A stretch of DNA of 35,034 nucleotides from NCBI GenBank assembly GCA_016194505.1, contig JACQBK010000003.1:1-35034 (forward strand), read 5' to 3'. The notes under the pieces were generated by a model. The model was not told the DNA's origin, did not search any database, and was given only the letters and a program-made list of their open reading frames with translations. This document shows, piece by piece, positions 1 through 8,226 of the stretch. Every line of letters starts with the position of its first letter. Position 1 is the stretch's first letter. This DNA is from Ignavibacteriales bacterium. Lineage in GTDB: Bacteria; Bacteroidota; Ignavibacteria; UBA10030. The translations under genes and the position numbers were made by a program.

Positions 1-995
1 AGATACACCGCCAGCTTTGTCCTCATCACGGAAAACACGATAAAAAAAACAAAAAACCAAATGCCGAGAAGCAACCAGTTACTCTCTCGATTCCTCAGTG
101 TTTTGTAAACTCCACAGCCAAACCACATTACTCCAATTGGAAATAACACAAAAAGCTGATTGAAAAAATAAAACACTTCCAGCGGTTTGACATTTCCTTC
201 GACACCCGAAAGAGTTCGCTCAAAGAGTGCTGAGGACGTAATAAAGAACAGTGGATTTCCGTTGCCATGGATGATTGTCATGTAAATGTGCCACGGTGAG
301 GCGGTGAGGATCATTCCCAATAACATTGCTCCGAAGATTTTCCAATGGACTGATTTATTGGTTGGCTTCGCCAAGAAGATCCAGGCGATGTATGTTAGAG
401 GAATCCCCATGCCGACGTACAGTTTTGTCATCAATGCGCCGCCGATAGCTAACCCCGCGAGCAATCCATATTTTAGGCTGGAGTTGTCATGAGCCTTTAT
501 GAGCCACAACATCGCTAATGAGAGAAAAAAGACTAATGTCGAATCAAACTGTCCCTGTCGGGCAAAGAACGTAACGAAGGGATTCAAGCCGAAGAGGAGG
601 GCAGCGAGAAATCCGGTATGCCTATTGGCGATGTGTTTTCCAATATGAAAAATTATCGGCAACGTTAAGCCCGCCGCAACTGCGGAGAAAAACCGAGCGG
701 CAAATTCCGTTTCACCGAATAATGCAAATGACACTGCCGTAAGCCACACATGGAACGGAGGGTGGAGCGAGGAGTACAGTCCGTCAATTGCAAACGGTGT
801 TTGATCAATCCAATGACCGAAGCGGAGAATGCCTTCCGCCCGAACCGCATAGAGCGCTTCATCCCACGCTTGAAGATCAAGAAAGCCGAGGTTGACAAAA
901 CGCAGCAAGCCAATGACGGCGATGAGGCTTACGTATAATCGTTCCTTCGTTTCGTCGGAAAGACTGTTAAGCTTTGAGAAGGATAGTAGCTTCAT
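1..995 (-). CDS. GT39/ArnT-type membrane glycosyltransferase, C-terminus cut by window edge
   Basis: This frame is open from an ATG at 995 to the left edge, giving 331 residues with no stop. It has a short polar N-terminus, a first membrane helix (about residues 21-38), then an acidic WDEA motif (44-47) in the first external loop and a SLHPPFHVWL segment (76-85). Many further hydrophobic helices follow. This pattern fits the PMT/ArnT (GT39/GT83-like) family, which transfers sugars from polyprenyl-phosphate donors to lipids or proteins on the outer face of the inner membrane; the acidic pair is the usual catalytic feature. The ATG lies 29 bases inside the end of the upstream broken paralogue, suggesting translational coupling. 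The donor and acceptor cannot be told from sequence. The fold assignment is solid; the function is inferred from family. Confidence 0.8.
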   Translation of the reverse strand, partial: MKLLSFSKLNSLSDETKERLYVSLIAVIGLLRFVNLGFLDLQAWDEALYAVRAEGILRFGHWIDQTPFAIDGLYSSLHPPFHVWLTAVSFALFGETEFAARFFSAVAAGLTLPIIFHIGKHIANRHTGFLAALLFGLNPFVTFFARQGQFDSTLVFFLSLAMLWLIKAHDNSSLKYGLLAGLAIGGALMTKLYVGMGIPLTYIAWIFLAKPTNKSVHWKIFGAMLLGMILTASPWHIYMTIIHGNGNPLFFITSSALFERTLSGVEGNVKPLEVFYFFNQLFVLFPIGVMWFGCGVYKTLRNRESNWLLLGIWFFVFFIVFSVMRTKLAVY

Positions 996-1653
996 AAATC
1001 CATACTGATACAAGAGACAATATCACTACAATAATGAATGCTTTGGTGATGATACTTAATTTTTTAAAGGATGCTGATTCACTCGTAAGAACATAAGCGG
1101 CAAAGGACAAGAAGAACGGTATGAGAGGAAAGTGAAAACGCCCACCGCCAAAGAAAATGATGTGCGTTGCAATCCACGAAGCAAAAAACAATACGGTAAG
1201 CCGCCAGAGTTTGTCGCGAGGCGCAGCAGCGATGCCCATGACGCCGAGAATTAAAAGGAGAGCATAGGGCGCATTGACAAGCGCGTTCAGTATCAACGAA
1301 ATCGAGGCATATTTCGCCGAGTAGCGTGTCGTAGCATCCTCGGGATGATCATGAAACGACCATACCAAAAGCCCGCCTTCGCTTTCAAAGAGATGCGCAA
1401 GTTTTTTGACGCCGTTGATTGCAAATGCTACCGGATGTTCAACGATATAGTTGGTCGCATAACGAAAAGCGAGCTTGTCGGCTTCAAATTCCTGTTTGGC
1501 ATCTTGAAGAATTTCCTCCGGATAGTTGATTACGTACGCTCCGGTCGTATTGGGATTGTTCCCAATAAGGAGATTGATCCCTCCGTTTGAGCTAAAACTG
1601 AAATTGCCGAAGGTCGTATAATTTCTCATCAACCACGGCAACGAGAAAAACAA
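967..1653 (-). pseudogene. C-terminal half of a frameshifted GT39-type glycosyltransferase
   Basis: This 228-residue frame begins at SLPWLMRNY, which in GT39-type proteins lies in mid-protein just before the large external domain, and continues with a GGINLLIGNNPNTTG segment and four or five C-terminal membrane helices. The N-terminal half lies immediately upstream in another frame (1592-2221), and the two overlap by 62 bases. Joining the frames near 1640 gives KPNFIV followed directly by FFSLPWLMRNY. Family members usually have an extra membrane helix of about 25-30 residues between these blocks, so a small deletion that is not a multiple of three is more likely than a single-base error. No translation signal for independent expression is visible. 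It is probably a decayed gene; an assembly error is the alternative. Confidence 0.7.
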
Positions 1654-2221
1654 TAAAATTCGGTTTGATGAGAGCGAGAATCCCCAACAATGCGCCTAAG
1701 AAAAAAATAAATAGTGAGGGACGAGAGTCCAGCGATTTCAAAATCACAACGCTTACAACAAGCAGAAACACGAACAGCGTCTCAGACATGAGAAAGTTCG
1801 TGTAGAGTATGGCGGGAGGGTACAATGCCCACAACGCGGCACCGATTACACGTGTTCGTTCACTAAATTCGCTGAGCAGGTGAAACAACAATAATGCTGT
1901 GAGCACATCCAAAAACGTTTGCAGAATTTTTACGGCGACCGGATGATGTCCTATGATGTAATATATCGCTCCGACAAATGCAGGATAGCCAACCGGACGG
2001 TAAGCGGTAGGAGCGCTATCGTAAGAATACGTTCCTTTGGTCGAAAGATTCAAGGCGAGTTGGTCGTATTCTTTTTCGTCCGAGATAAGCGGTCGTTGAT
2101 GAAATGCAATAACGCTTAGTCTCAGCATCAGACCAATCGCAAGAATAATGAGAAGCCTGCCTGCCGGCAGGCAGGCGAAGCGAGGATACCTTTGTAGCAA
2201 ATTAGACAATATGGTGCTCAC
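1592..2221 (-). pseudogene. N-terminal half of the same GT39-type glycosyltransferase
   Basis: This half contains the first helix, the acidic loop motif SDEKEYD expected at the GT39 active site, a TAYRPVGYPAF segment, and helices up to LALIKPNFIVF. After that the frame runs into unrelated residues (DEKLYDLRQFQF) and stops. I prefer a GTG start at 2221, which overlaps the end of the upstream GT-B gene by 20 bases. The frame is open further upstream to an ATG at 2296, but that would overlap the neighbour by 95 bases. Residues close to the N-terminus (CLPAGR) are encoded by a 22-bp palindrome of a dispersed repeat family, so the start region has been altered by repeat insertion as well as by the downstream frameshift. 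Homology is clear; activity is unlikely. Confidence 0.7.
2155..2176. repeat. 22-bp perfect palindrome (GCCTGCC/GGCAGGC family) inside a CDS
   Basis: This is a perfect inverted repeat made of GCCTGCCTGCC followed by its complement. It is translated as part of the N-terminus of the broken GT39 gene (CLPAGR). Related GC-rich palindromes occur at 20104-20125 and 33584-33625; those two share an identical 22-mer, CCTGCCCGACGGCAGGC followed by GGGCG. It belongs to a dispersed family, not to the gene. Confidence 0.85.
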
Positions 2222-3287
2222 GATAGAGTTCCATAAGACGGTTATGGACAGATTCGTATGAATGATATTTTTCAACCCAAGTCCGACCTGCTGCACTCTT
2301 CACTGCGCGCATTTGCGGATTATCAATAAGCTCGATGAGACGTTCAAAAAGAGTTTGCCGACTGGCAAGAACAAAAGGATTTTCAGGAAGCCAAGCAGTA
2401 TAGTCGGGCGTCATTTCTGTAATCGTGGGGATTCCCATCGCCAATGTTTCGAGAGAATTGCGCCCGTAGCCCGTTCCTCCCATATTACCCACTTGCTCGA
2501 TGGCAATATCGCACGTTTGTTTTATGCGAAGCACCTCATCGTGCGGGGTGTTTTCAATTAAAACAAATTCAACGTTGCGCGCCTTTTTGACCCGTTCCAT
2601 AACAGGAAGAATAAGTTCCGTCCCCTTTGCGTCACGATTTGTCGGCGAGTGGACAATGCGAAGGTGTTTATTTTCGTCCATCCGCATTTTATACGGAGCA
2701 ACATCAAACGGAATATAGATATAATGAATATCGGGATGTCGCAGAAGATGATCGCTCTCATTGGTAAGATTGAGATCGCTTAACTCATTCATTACAGGGT
2801 CAATGCCCCGCACGCGCAAATCGCTTCCCATATAGTGGCAGATGATTTTTTTGCCTTCTCGTTTCCATTGGTTTGCAGTGCGCGCATCACGGAAAAAATC
2901 CAAACCGCCGTCAAAATGGATGATTTCAAATTTATCGAGATCGTACTGTTCCATCGCTTTGCGAATGGCTGGCTCGCGGCGCGTATCATCCCAAGAGAAA
3001 TATATTTTTTCAAAAAAATTTTTGGGTTCATGAATCGGTAGGTAAGTATCAGGGTTTTTCGATTGATTGGCGGCAGTCTGCTGTGTTTTCGATTTTTTGA
3101 AATCCCGCCAGATGCGAGCGAATGTATTGCGGGGGAGAGGTAAGTTCAGACAAATATCTTCAGGAAACGTAAGAGCGTTGGCGTGAAGCGTTACAAGTCG
3201 GGCGTTTGCGCCGAACCGACGCTGCATTGCCATCATACTATACGGAACGCCGGCAACATTGAGTGGAGCGACGTGGAGGACGTTCAT
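2202..3287 (-). CDS. GT-B fold glycosyltransferase (family 4-like)
   Basis: The product is 361 residues, soluble, with no signal peptide. The N-terminus MNVLHVAPLNVAGVPYSMM has the glycine-containing first Rossmann strand and loop of GT-B enzymes. The C-terminal half has HSPTNRDAKGTE, then IEQVGNMGGTGYGRNSLE and LAMGIPTI, matching the donor-binding E/G-rich region of GT4 enzymes (the final Glu before L-A-M-G-x-P). It would transfer a sugar from an NDP-sugar in the cytoplasm, probably to a polyprenyl-linked surface glycan. The ATG at 3287 is 4 bases after the FemAB-like gene stop and its own stop overlaps the next glycosyltransferase, so it sits within an operon. Sugar specificity cannot be predicted. 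A capsule, O-antigen or glycoprotein role is inferred from neighbours only. Confidence 0.75.
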   Translation of the reverse strand: MNVLHVAPLNVAGVPYSMMAMQRRFGANARLVTLHANALTFPEDICLNLPLPRNTFARIWRDFKKSKTQQTAANQSKNPDTYLPIHEPKNFFEKIYFSWDDTRREPAIRKAMEQYDLDKFEIIHFDGGLDFFRDARTANQWKREGKKIICHYMGSDLRVRGIDPVMNELSDLNLTNESDHLLRHPDIHYIYIPFDVAPYKMRMDENKHLRIVHSPTNRDAKGTELILPVMERVKKARNVEFVLIENTPHDEVLRIKQTCDIAIEQVGNMGGTGYGRNSLETLAMGIPTITEMTPDYTAWLPENPFVLASRQTLFERLIELIDNPQMRAVKSAAGRTWVEKYHSYESVHNRLMELYREHHIV

Positions 3288-3291
3288 GGCA

Positions 3292-4257
3292 TTAGATAAA
3301 CCGCTTATAGAAAGTGCTCCGAAGAATGCCGTGCGCGTTGAATTTTTCTTTGAAGCGAATAAGGTTCATCGCGGGCGTCATTTGGTTTTCGGCATGCGTA
3401 TCTTGTGAAACCCCGATATCAACCCACTTACGGCCGCGCTCTGTTGCCCATTTTACCACTTCATACATTACCGCGTGGATGGGATTAAATTGTTCGTACT
3501 CATACAGGAGCATGTTGTAGAAACAGAGCGCCACTTGCGAGTTGCAATCGAACATTAACGAGCCGGCAATAGGTTTATTTGCTTTGTAAACGAGGAACAG
3601 CGTGAGATGATCCGGCAGCAGTTTTTTGAGCTGAAGCAGTTCTTCGAGTGTATGCGTCGGCTTTACGCCGTGCCGTTGCTTGTTCTTCAGTAAGATCGGA
3701 TAGAACGCTCCATAATCGTCGCTTATTTCGACTGTAAGCGTATGCTCGCGAAGGTATTTGTGGATGTAGCGGCGCGCGGTGTTCTGAAATTTTGCAACGA
3801 AGTCCTCATCCCCCAATGGAATAGCATGGGAGATATAATGCTTATCGTACGTGAAACCGCGGTACGCAAGAGCGTAGTCAATATTTTGAGAAATGGTTTT
3901 TTGATATATAAAGGGAGGAGGCGTAAGAAGTGCTCGCTCGAATCCTTGTTCACGGCAATAGTCGGAAAAGGTATCCACCAGATCAAGCGCCGATGTAAAA
4001 TCTAAATCTCCCGTCACAAATGACCCATACGATGCGCCAATGGGTGATTCTAACGTCTGCCCCATTGCCGCCGCGGGAAGGACTGCGACAATTTCCTTTT
4101 TGTCCACAAACAGGAGATGACGCCAGGGGAACTTTCCTTTTTCGTGATAGCTAAGAAATTGTTGACGATGGAACATTGTGCCGTTGTTTGACTTCAACAC
4201 GAAGTCATCCCAGCGCTTCTTCCATTCGTCATTATATTGAATTACTTGCAGGGACAT
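3292..4257 (-). CDS. FemAB/GNAT-like aminoacyl- or acyltransferase
   Basis: This 321-residue soluble protein has the layout of FemAB-related double-GNAT proteins: an N-terminal GNAT half (WKKRWDDFVLKSNNGTMFHRQ, then GASYGSFV), a basic linker (ARRYIHKYLREHTLTVE), and a C-terminal half with LFLVYKANKPIAGSLMF, NPIHAVMYEVVKWATERG and WVDIGVS. The A-G-S-L-M-F and D-[IF]-G segments are typical of the second GNAT fold. Members add amino acids to peptidoglycan precursors or acylate sugars in exopolysaccharide loci. Next to glycosyltransferases, modification of a surface glycan is the likelier role. The start at 4257 leaves a 290-bp repeat-filled gap upstream, so it may be transcribed separately from the PorV operon. 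Fold confidence is good; substrate unknown. Confidence 0.7.
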   Translation of the reverse strand: MSLQVIQYNDEWKKRWDDFVLKSNNGTMFHRQQFLSYHEKGKFPWRHLLFVDKKEIVAVLPAAAMGQTLESPIGASYGSFVTGDLDFTSALDLVDTFSDYCREQGFERALLTPPPFIYQKTISQNIDYALAYRGFTYDKHYISHAIPLGDEDFVAKFQNTARRYIHKYLREHTLTVEISDDYGAFYPILLKNKQRHGVKPTHTLEELLQLKKLLPDHLTLFLVYKANKPIAGSLMFDCNSQVALCFYNMLLYEYEQFNPIHAVMYEVVKWATERGRKWVDIGVSQDTHAENQMTPAMNLIRFKEKFNAHGILRSTFYKRFI

Positions 4258-4547
4258 GGTTTGTGTGGTAGTGGGCTAAAGCCCATGTTCGTTTTGGCGT
4301 TTCATACCCCGACCTATCCCGTTATACGGGATGCCGAAAAACGGCAAAGGTCGGGGTTATGGTTAAATCCATTTTTCGCGGTCTCAATCCCAAGTTCATT
4401 TTTGCATTTCATACCCCGAGTTAATGGTCGGGGCGATTCACCTTTGTATAATAACTCCGCCATTCATGGCGGAGAAAATTCACAGCGAGCATAGGTGGGC
4501 TTTAGCCCCGACCAGAACTTCGAACGCCCCTATAGCAAAACCCCCTT
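4258..4547. repeat. Intergenic cluster of hairpin-forming repeat fragments
   Basis: This non-coding gap holds several nested inverted repeats: GGGCTAAAGCCC near 4273 and its relative GGGCTTTAGCCC near 4498; a long stem from ACCCCGACCT (about 4307) to AGGTCGGGGT (about 4350) enclosing ATCCCGTTATACGGGAT and GCCGAAAAACGGC; and GCCATTCATGGC near 4461. They look like remnants of dispersed palindromic elements. Transcripts from the right would meet several strong hairpins here, so some termination or mRNA processing is possible, but no clean hairpin plus T-tract was found. Confidence 0.6.
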
Positions 4548-5696
4548 CTAAAATTGAAATCCGAGTGAAAACAGATGCGCGTCTCCAAGCCCTAACGAAA
4601 ACGGAACATACGCATAATCGAATTTTACCAAGCTATAATGAACGCCGATACCTGCCGTAAGTCCGCGGGTTTCGTATCCTGTCACATATCCTATACGTGC
4701 GGCGAATGTCTTATCATAGATCGTTTCAAAGCCAAGCTGCACGTGAGCGGCGCTTTGCTTTGCATCATTTGCAAGAGTTGCTCCAGCGGAGCAATTAAAA
4801 TCGGATTCGGTAAAGCTATAGGTAGCGCCTAACCGGGCGAAGGAGGGAACTTGCGATGTCTCATTCCTCAATTGACCTAATGAGCCAAGATTCGTTACCG
4901 CGAAGCCTGCAACCAAACCGGACAACGGCGTTCTGTATGTTGCGCCTATGTCGAATCCGTAGCCGGTTGCCTCATCAACATAGATTTTTTCGTAAAGATA
5001 TTTCACGGTTCCACCGACGTTAAGGTTTTCTACAACATTGGCGGCAAAGCTCCCTTGTAGAAAAGCTGAGCGTGCGGAAAATGTTCCAATCGCCGGACCC
5101 GGGATATCCCGCAGTTCGATGCCTTTCACATTATTATTGCCGATTGCAACGCCGAACGTTCCGAACGAGAACGGCAGCCGGGCGGCAATGAATTCGGTTT
5201 GCACATCTTGGATCCATTGAGTATGCGAAAGCATCAGCTCGTATGACCCTTGAGTTGCCAAGTTTGCGGGATTAACGAACGAGGACGAAAATGTCCCCGG
5301 GTCTGCTACCATCGCATCGCTCAAAGCGGCTGAACGGGCATTCATCGGTAATTTAAGATAGGAAGAACCGCTGGAAGTGCCTTGTGCAGTGGAGACTTGA
5401 CAGAGGAAAAGCGTAGCAACGATAGAGAGGATAAGAGAATATTGGGAAATAGAATGATGCGTCTTTGCGAGGAGCTTGCCCGCCTTTGGCGGGCGTGCGA
5501 CGAAGTTCCGTTTTATGGAATCCCGCCTGCCTATCGCAGGCGCATTGAACGGAATCCAAAAAACGGGACAATCTCCTAAATGAATAGAAAGACGGGATTG
5601 TCCCGCCTTACGAGATCCCGTACAGCGGGACTTCAGCAAAAAACGCTTCGCAATGACATGAAAATTTAATTTTTCAAAAGAAATAAACTGTTTCAT
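4548..5696 (-). CDS. PorV/UPF0164-family outer-membrane beta-barrel protein with repeat-derived N-terminal insertion
   Basis: The mature region (from QGTSSGSSYLKLPMNARSAA) has the PorV/PorQ/UPF0164 signature: A-R-S-A-A-L-x-D-A, NPANLA, then alternating strands ending in an aromatic C-terminus (SLGFQF) as expected for an outer-membrane barrel. PorV-like proteins escort or anchor type IX secretion substrates. The ATG at 5696 forms an ATGA overlap with the upstream paralogue, which strongly supports this start. Oddly, the hydrophobic signal core (LILSIVATLFLCQVSTAQ) comes after about 80 residues: residues 14-79 are translated from a 198-bp dispersed repeat inserted in frame. Without it the protein would begin MKQFISFEKLNFHHSISQ and have a normal signal peptide. 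No ATG, GTG or TTG start lies between the repeat and the signal core. Export may be impaired. Confidence 0.8.
   Translation of the reverse strand: MKQFISFEKLNFHVIAKRFLLKSRCTGSRKAGQSRLSIHLGDCPVFWIPFNAPAIGRRDSIKRNFVARPPKAGKLLAKTHHSISQYSLILSIVATLFLCQVSTAQGTSSGSSYLKLPMNARSAALSDAMVADPGTFSSSFVNPANLATQGSYELMLSHTQWIQDVQTEFIAARLPFSFGTFGVAIGNNNVKGIELRDIPGPAIGTFSARSAFLQGSFAANVVENLNVGGTVKYLYEKIYVDEATGYGFDIGATYRTPLSGLVAGFAVTNLGSLGQLRNETSQVPSFARLGATYSFTESDFNCSAGATLANDAKQSAAHVQLGFETIYDKTFAARIGYVTGYETRGLTAGIGVHYSLVKFDYAYVPFSLGLGDAHLFSLGFQF
5460..5657. repeat. 198-bp dispersed repeat inserted in frame in the PorV-like gene
   Basis: The edges are inferred by rejoining the flanking sequence (TTTTCAT with CATTC). 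Inside are GCGAAGCG and CTCCTCGCAAAGACG ends resembling the widespread GTCATTGCGAGGAGC type of intergenic repeat, plus internal palindromes (GCCCGCC-TTT-GGCGGGC, GCCTGCGATAGGCAGGC, and GGGATTGTCCC / GGGACAATC fold-backs). The length is exactly 66 codons, with no stop in the PorV frame. It is not a gene. Confidence 0.7.
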
Positions 5697-6682
5697 TCGA
5701 AATTCAGGCTAAGAGAAAAAAGATGAATACCCCCGGTTGAATAAGGCTCGATAACGTATGTATAATGAAGCATTGGCTTCCACGTACTCAAGGGAGTTTG
5801 AAATGAAAATCCCACTGATGGCTTAGAAGATATATCGCCCGCAAATGAAATTTGATCAACGCCACCGCGGACGGTAATGCCTTCGTAAAGAGGAAGCTCC
5901 GCACCGATACGGGCGAGTGTTGTTGAACTAATGAATTCCAATTCTGTTGAAATTCTCGCCTGAAAGAATTTTGGCGCATAGCTTGCCGCGAGCTTTCGTC
6001 GTAAAGGGAAACGCTCTATGGTAGAATTGCCGTCTCTTCCATACAAGTTTGAGGTATCCCATTTATACTTTGAGTTAATATCTTGAATGACCGCGCCAAG
6101 CGTCCATTCATCGTTAAGCGAGTAAATAACCCCTATGTCAAATCCCGTTGTCGTGCTTTTGACTCCTTCAAACAGGGAATAATAAAACACTTTTGTCGTA
6201 AGCCCTATGGCAACTTGCTCGTTGAGTTTTACTCCGAAGGAAAAAAGAAAGACATTTTCCGAAGTCGAGTATGTATCGGTTACAACGCCGTCGCGATTTC
6301 TTCCTTCGATATTTGAAACCCCGGCGTTGATAATGCCAACGGAAACTCCCGCCGATGGTTTTACGCTCTGCGTATAGCTGAGGAAATTCAGATGCCGATC
6401 AAGCGGCAGAAATCCGACTGAGACCATTCCAACCGGTGATGTTTGGAATGGCGTTAGCGCGGGATTGTAATACCCAATCGCATCGCCGGATTTCACTGCA
6501 GTAAGAGTATTTGCAACGCCAATGCCTTGTGCGCCAAACCCCATGCGCGTTGCAGCACCGGGCGAGCCGCCTAATTCATAATTGCTTTGTCCGTACGCAT
6601 CAGGAGAACAAATCGTACCCAATAATACCGAAAAGAGGCAAATAAAGAAACGATATTTATATTGTTTGGTCATGTGGCTCAT
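5693..6682 (-). CDS. PorV/UPF0164-family outer-membrane protein (second paralogue)
   Basis: This 329-residue product begins at an ATG (6682) overlapping the upstream TGA in an ATGA arrangement; an in-frame ATG 24 bases further up is less likely. Residues 1-31 form a signal peptide (hydrophobic FFICLFSVLLGTICS, cleavage near AYG). The mature part opens with ELGGSPGAATRMGFGAQG and contains SGDAIGYYNPAL, the UPF0164/PorV-type plug motif, followed by repeated amphipathic strands and an aromatic-rich end (HLFSLSLNFE). It is predicted to be an outer-membrane barrel. It sits between the Asp-box propeller protein and a second PorV-like gene, so the four genes upstream and down form a likely unit for cell-surface display. 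Family confidence is good; the particular role (PorV-like shuttle or simple porin) is open. Confidence 0.78.
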   Translation of the reverse strand: MSHMTKQYKYRFFICLFSVLLGTICSPDAYGQSNYELGGSPGAATRMGFGAQGIGVANTLTAVKSGDAIGYYNPALTPFQTSPVGMVSVGFLPLDRHLNFLSYTQSVKPSAGVSVGIINAGVSNIEGRNRDGVVTDTYSTSENVFLFSFGVKLNEQVAIGLTTKVFYYSLFEGVKSTTTGFDIGVIYSLNDEWTLGAVIQDINSKYKWDTSNLYGRDGNSTIERFPLRRKLAASYAPKFFQARISTELEFISSTTLARIGAELPLYEGITVRGGVDQISFAGDISSKPSVGFSFQTPLSTWKPMLHYTYVIEPYSTGGIHLFSLSLNFE

Positions 6683-8226
6683 TGCAAGACGAAAATTTTT
6701 CCCCATTGAAGCTCATTTCCCTCGATTTCGACTCGATAAAAATAAACGCCGTTCGCAACGCGCCGATTGGCATTATCCGTGCCGTTCCACAGTTCGTCGT
6801 GCTCATACGAACCGCTCCGTTGCGCGTTTTGGATAAGCGTCCGAACGGGCTGCATTGCAAAATCGAATATTCTAATCGTCACGAAGGCTGTTTTTCCTTG
6901 GGTGCTGTAATGGATGCGCACCGTCTCATCATCGGGTGAGAAGGGAAGCGGATAGGAATAGGTTTTCGCGGTGTTCTCAACCGGCTGGTACGTCCGGAAA
7001 ATTCTCCACGTCTTGCCGAACGGCTCTGCGGGAGTATCAATGGTGTAGGCGATGCCCTCCGAGCCGCCGACCCACACCGTGTCTCCTTGAACAGCCACCG
7101 CATTGATTTTGTTTTCTGTAAATCGTTGTAAGGTTGTGGGATCGTAAATCGTTCCCGCGTGGATTATCGTCTTTCCAAAATCATCCGTGCGGTACAATCC
7201 GCCATCCGAAGCGATGTAAACAATCGAATCTTTGAAGGCAACGTCTCTCATAAAATCGCCAAACGTGATCGTTCCCCAGCTTTCACCACCATCCTCAGAA
7301 AAGCTTACGCCGCGTTGTTCATCCGGATCGAACGCAGTGTTCGATACTGCCCAAATTATTCTTTTGGATTTCCATCGTTGCTCCCGTATGCCGCCGATGT
7401 AATTGCCGCTCATGGGCTTGGTTTGGTTCTGGTGAGTGAATTTTCGCCAGCTTACTCCGCCATCCGTTGATTTGTTGATGCCGCCTGCTGTCCCGACCCA
7501 AATAGTCGAGTCATTGCTTGCATATACGGCGAACACCAAATGGTTCAAATTCTCCGTCAACGTATCGCCGTTAAAAACTTTTCGGACATTGGATAATTGG
7601 AATTTCGCCGTTTCCGTTGGTGAGATACGGTTAAGATTATCAGGCGGGAGAATAACCCTCTGCCACGATGTCCCGTGGTTTGTGGATTTACGAAGCATGC
7701 CGCCCCAGCTCGCAATCCATACCGCGTTGCTTGTCAATGCAATATCGAATGTTACATTTTGTTGAGGGACGGTAATAGCGAGCGCAGGGATTTTATTGAT
7801 GCCATAAATAAGCGTATCAACTTTTCCCGTGTCAACAGGCTGAGAGATAAATTGCCAAGTAAGTCCGCTATCGGTTGTGTAATGTAACCCATGTCCCGTT
7901 GGGATGGATGCGTTATCCAATTTAGTGGTGTACGCGGTTGCCACCCAAATTTCATTTTCTCGGACTGCAAGAGCGGAGCTGCCCTTCTCATCGAAGGTGA
8001 GCGTATTGGAAAAATGCCGCCACGATTTCCCCTTGTCTGTTGTAAGGCTCAATCCTTTTCCCATGCCAACCCAAATGCTGTCTCTTGTTACAACTATATC
8101 ATTTATACTGTTGCTCTTTGGAAGAGGCGACGAAACAATGTCTTGAAGCCTGAACGAGCTGACCACTTGAGCGGAAAGCTGAACGCAGAATAACAATACT
8201 GTTCCTATGATGGCAACGGCTCTCAT
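6679..8226 (-). CDS. Secreted Asp-box beta-propeller protein with FlgD/T9SS-like C-terminal domain
   Basis: The product has 515 residues with an N-terminal signal peptide (residues 1-20, cleavage after LSA). It carries at least five Asp-box repeats of the S-x-D-x-G-x-x-W type: TTDKGKSW, TTDSGLTW, STNHGTSW, STDGGVSW and SEDGGESW, plus a degenerate one (RTDDFGKT), with IWVG blade motifs between them. This is a sialidase/sortilin-like propeller without visible catalytic sialidase residues. The last 95 residues (YSYPLPFSPDDETVRIHYS through WNGTDNANRRVANGVYFYR and GKIFVLQ) match a FlgD-Ig/type IX secretion sorting domain. It would be exported and attached to or released from the surface. ATGA overlaps with both neighbours make it part of a tight operon with the lipoprotein and PorV-like proteins. 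The ligand is unknown. Confidence 0.8.
   Translation of the reverse strand: MRAVAIIGTVLLFCVQLSAQVVSSFRLQDIVSSPLPKSNSINDIVVTRDSIWVGMGKGLSLTTDKGKSWRHFSNTLTFDEKGSSALAVRENEIWVATAYTTKLDNASIPTGHGLHYTTDSGLTWQFISQPVDTGKVDTLIYGINKIPALAITVPQQNVTFDIALTSNAVWIASWGGMLRKSTNHGTSWQRVILPPDNLNRISPTETAKFQLSNVRKVFNGDTLTENLNHLVFAVYASNDSTIWVGTAGGINKSTDGGVSWRKFTHQNQTKPMSGNYIGGIREQRWKSKRIIWAVSNTAFDPDEQRGVSFSEDGGESWGTITFGDFMRDVAFKDSIVYIASDGGLYRTDDFGKTIIHAGTIYDPTTLQRFTENKINAVAVQGDTVWVGGSEGIAYTIDTPAEPFGKTWRIFRTYQPVENTAKTYSYPLPFSPDDETVRIHYSTQGKTAFVTIRIFDFAMQPVRTLIQNAQRSGSYEHDELWNGTDNANRRVANGVYFYRVEIEGNELQWGKIFVLQ

Noticed and set aside
5353-5571. 72-codon minus-strand frame overlapping the PorV-like N-terminus
   Set aside because: It is an alternative frame through the inserted repeat and signal-peptide region; the PorV frame is fixed by the ATGA overlap and the mature domain.
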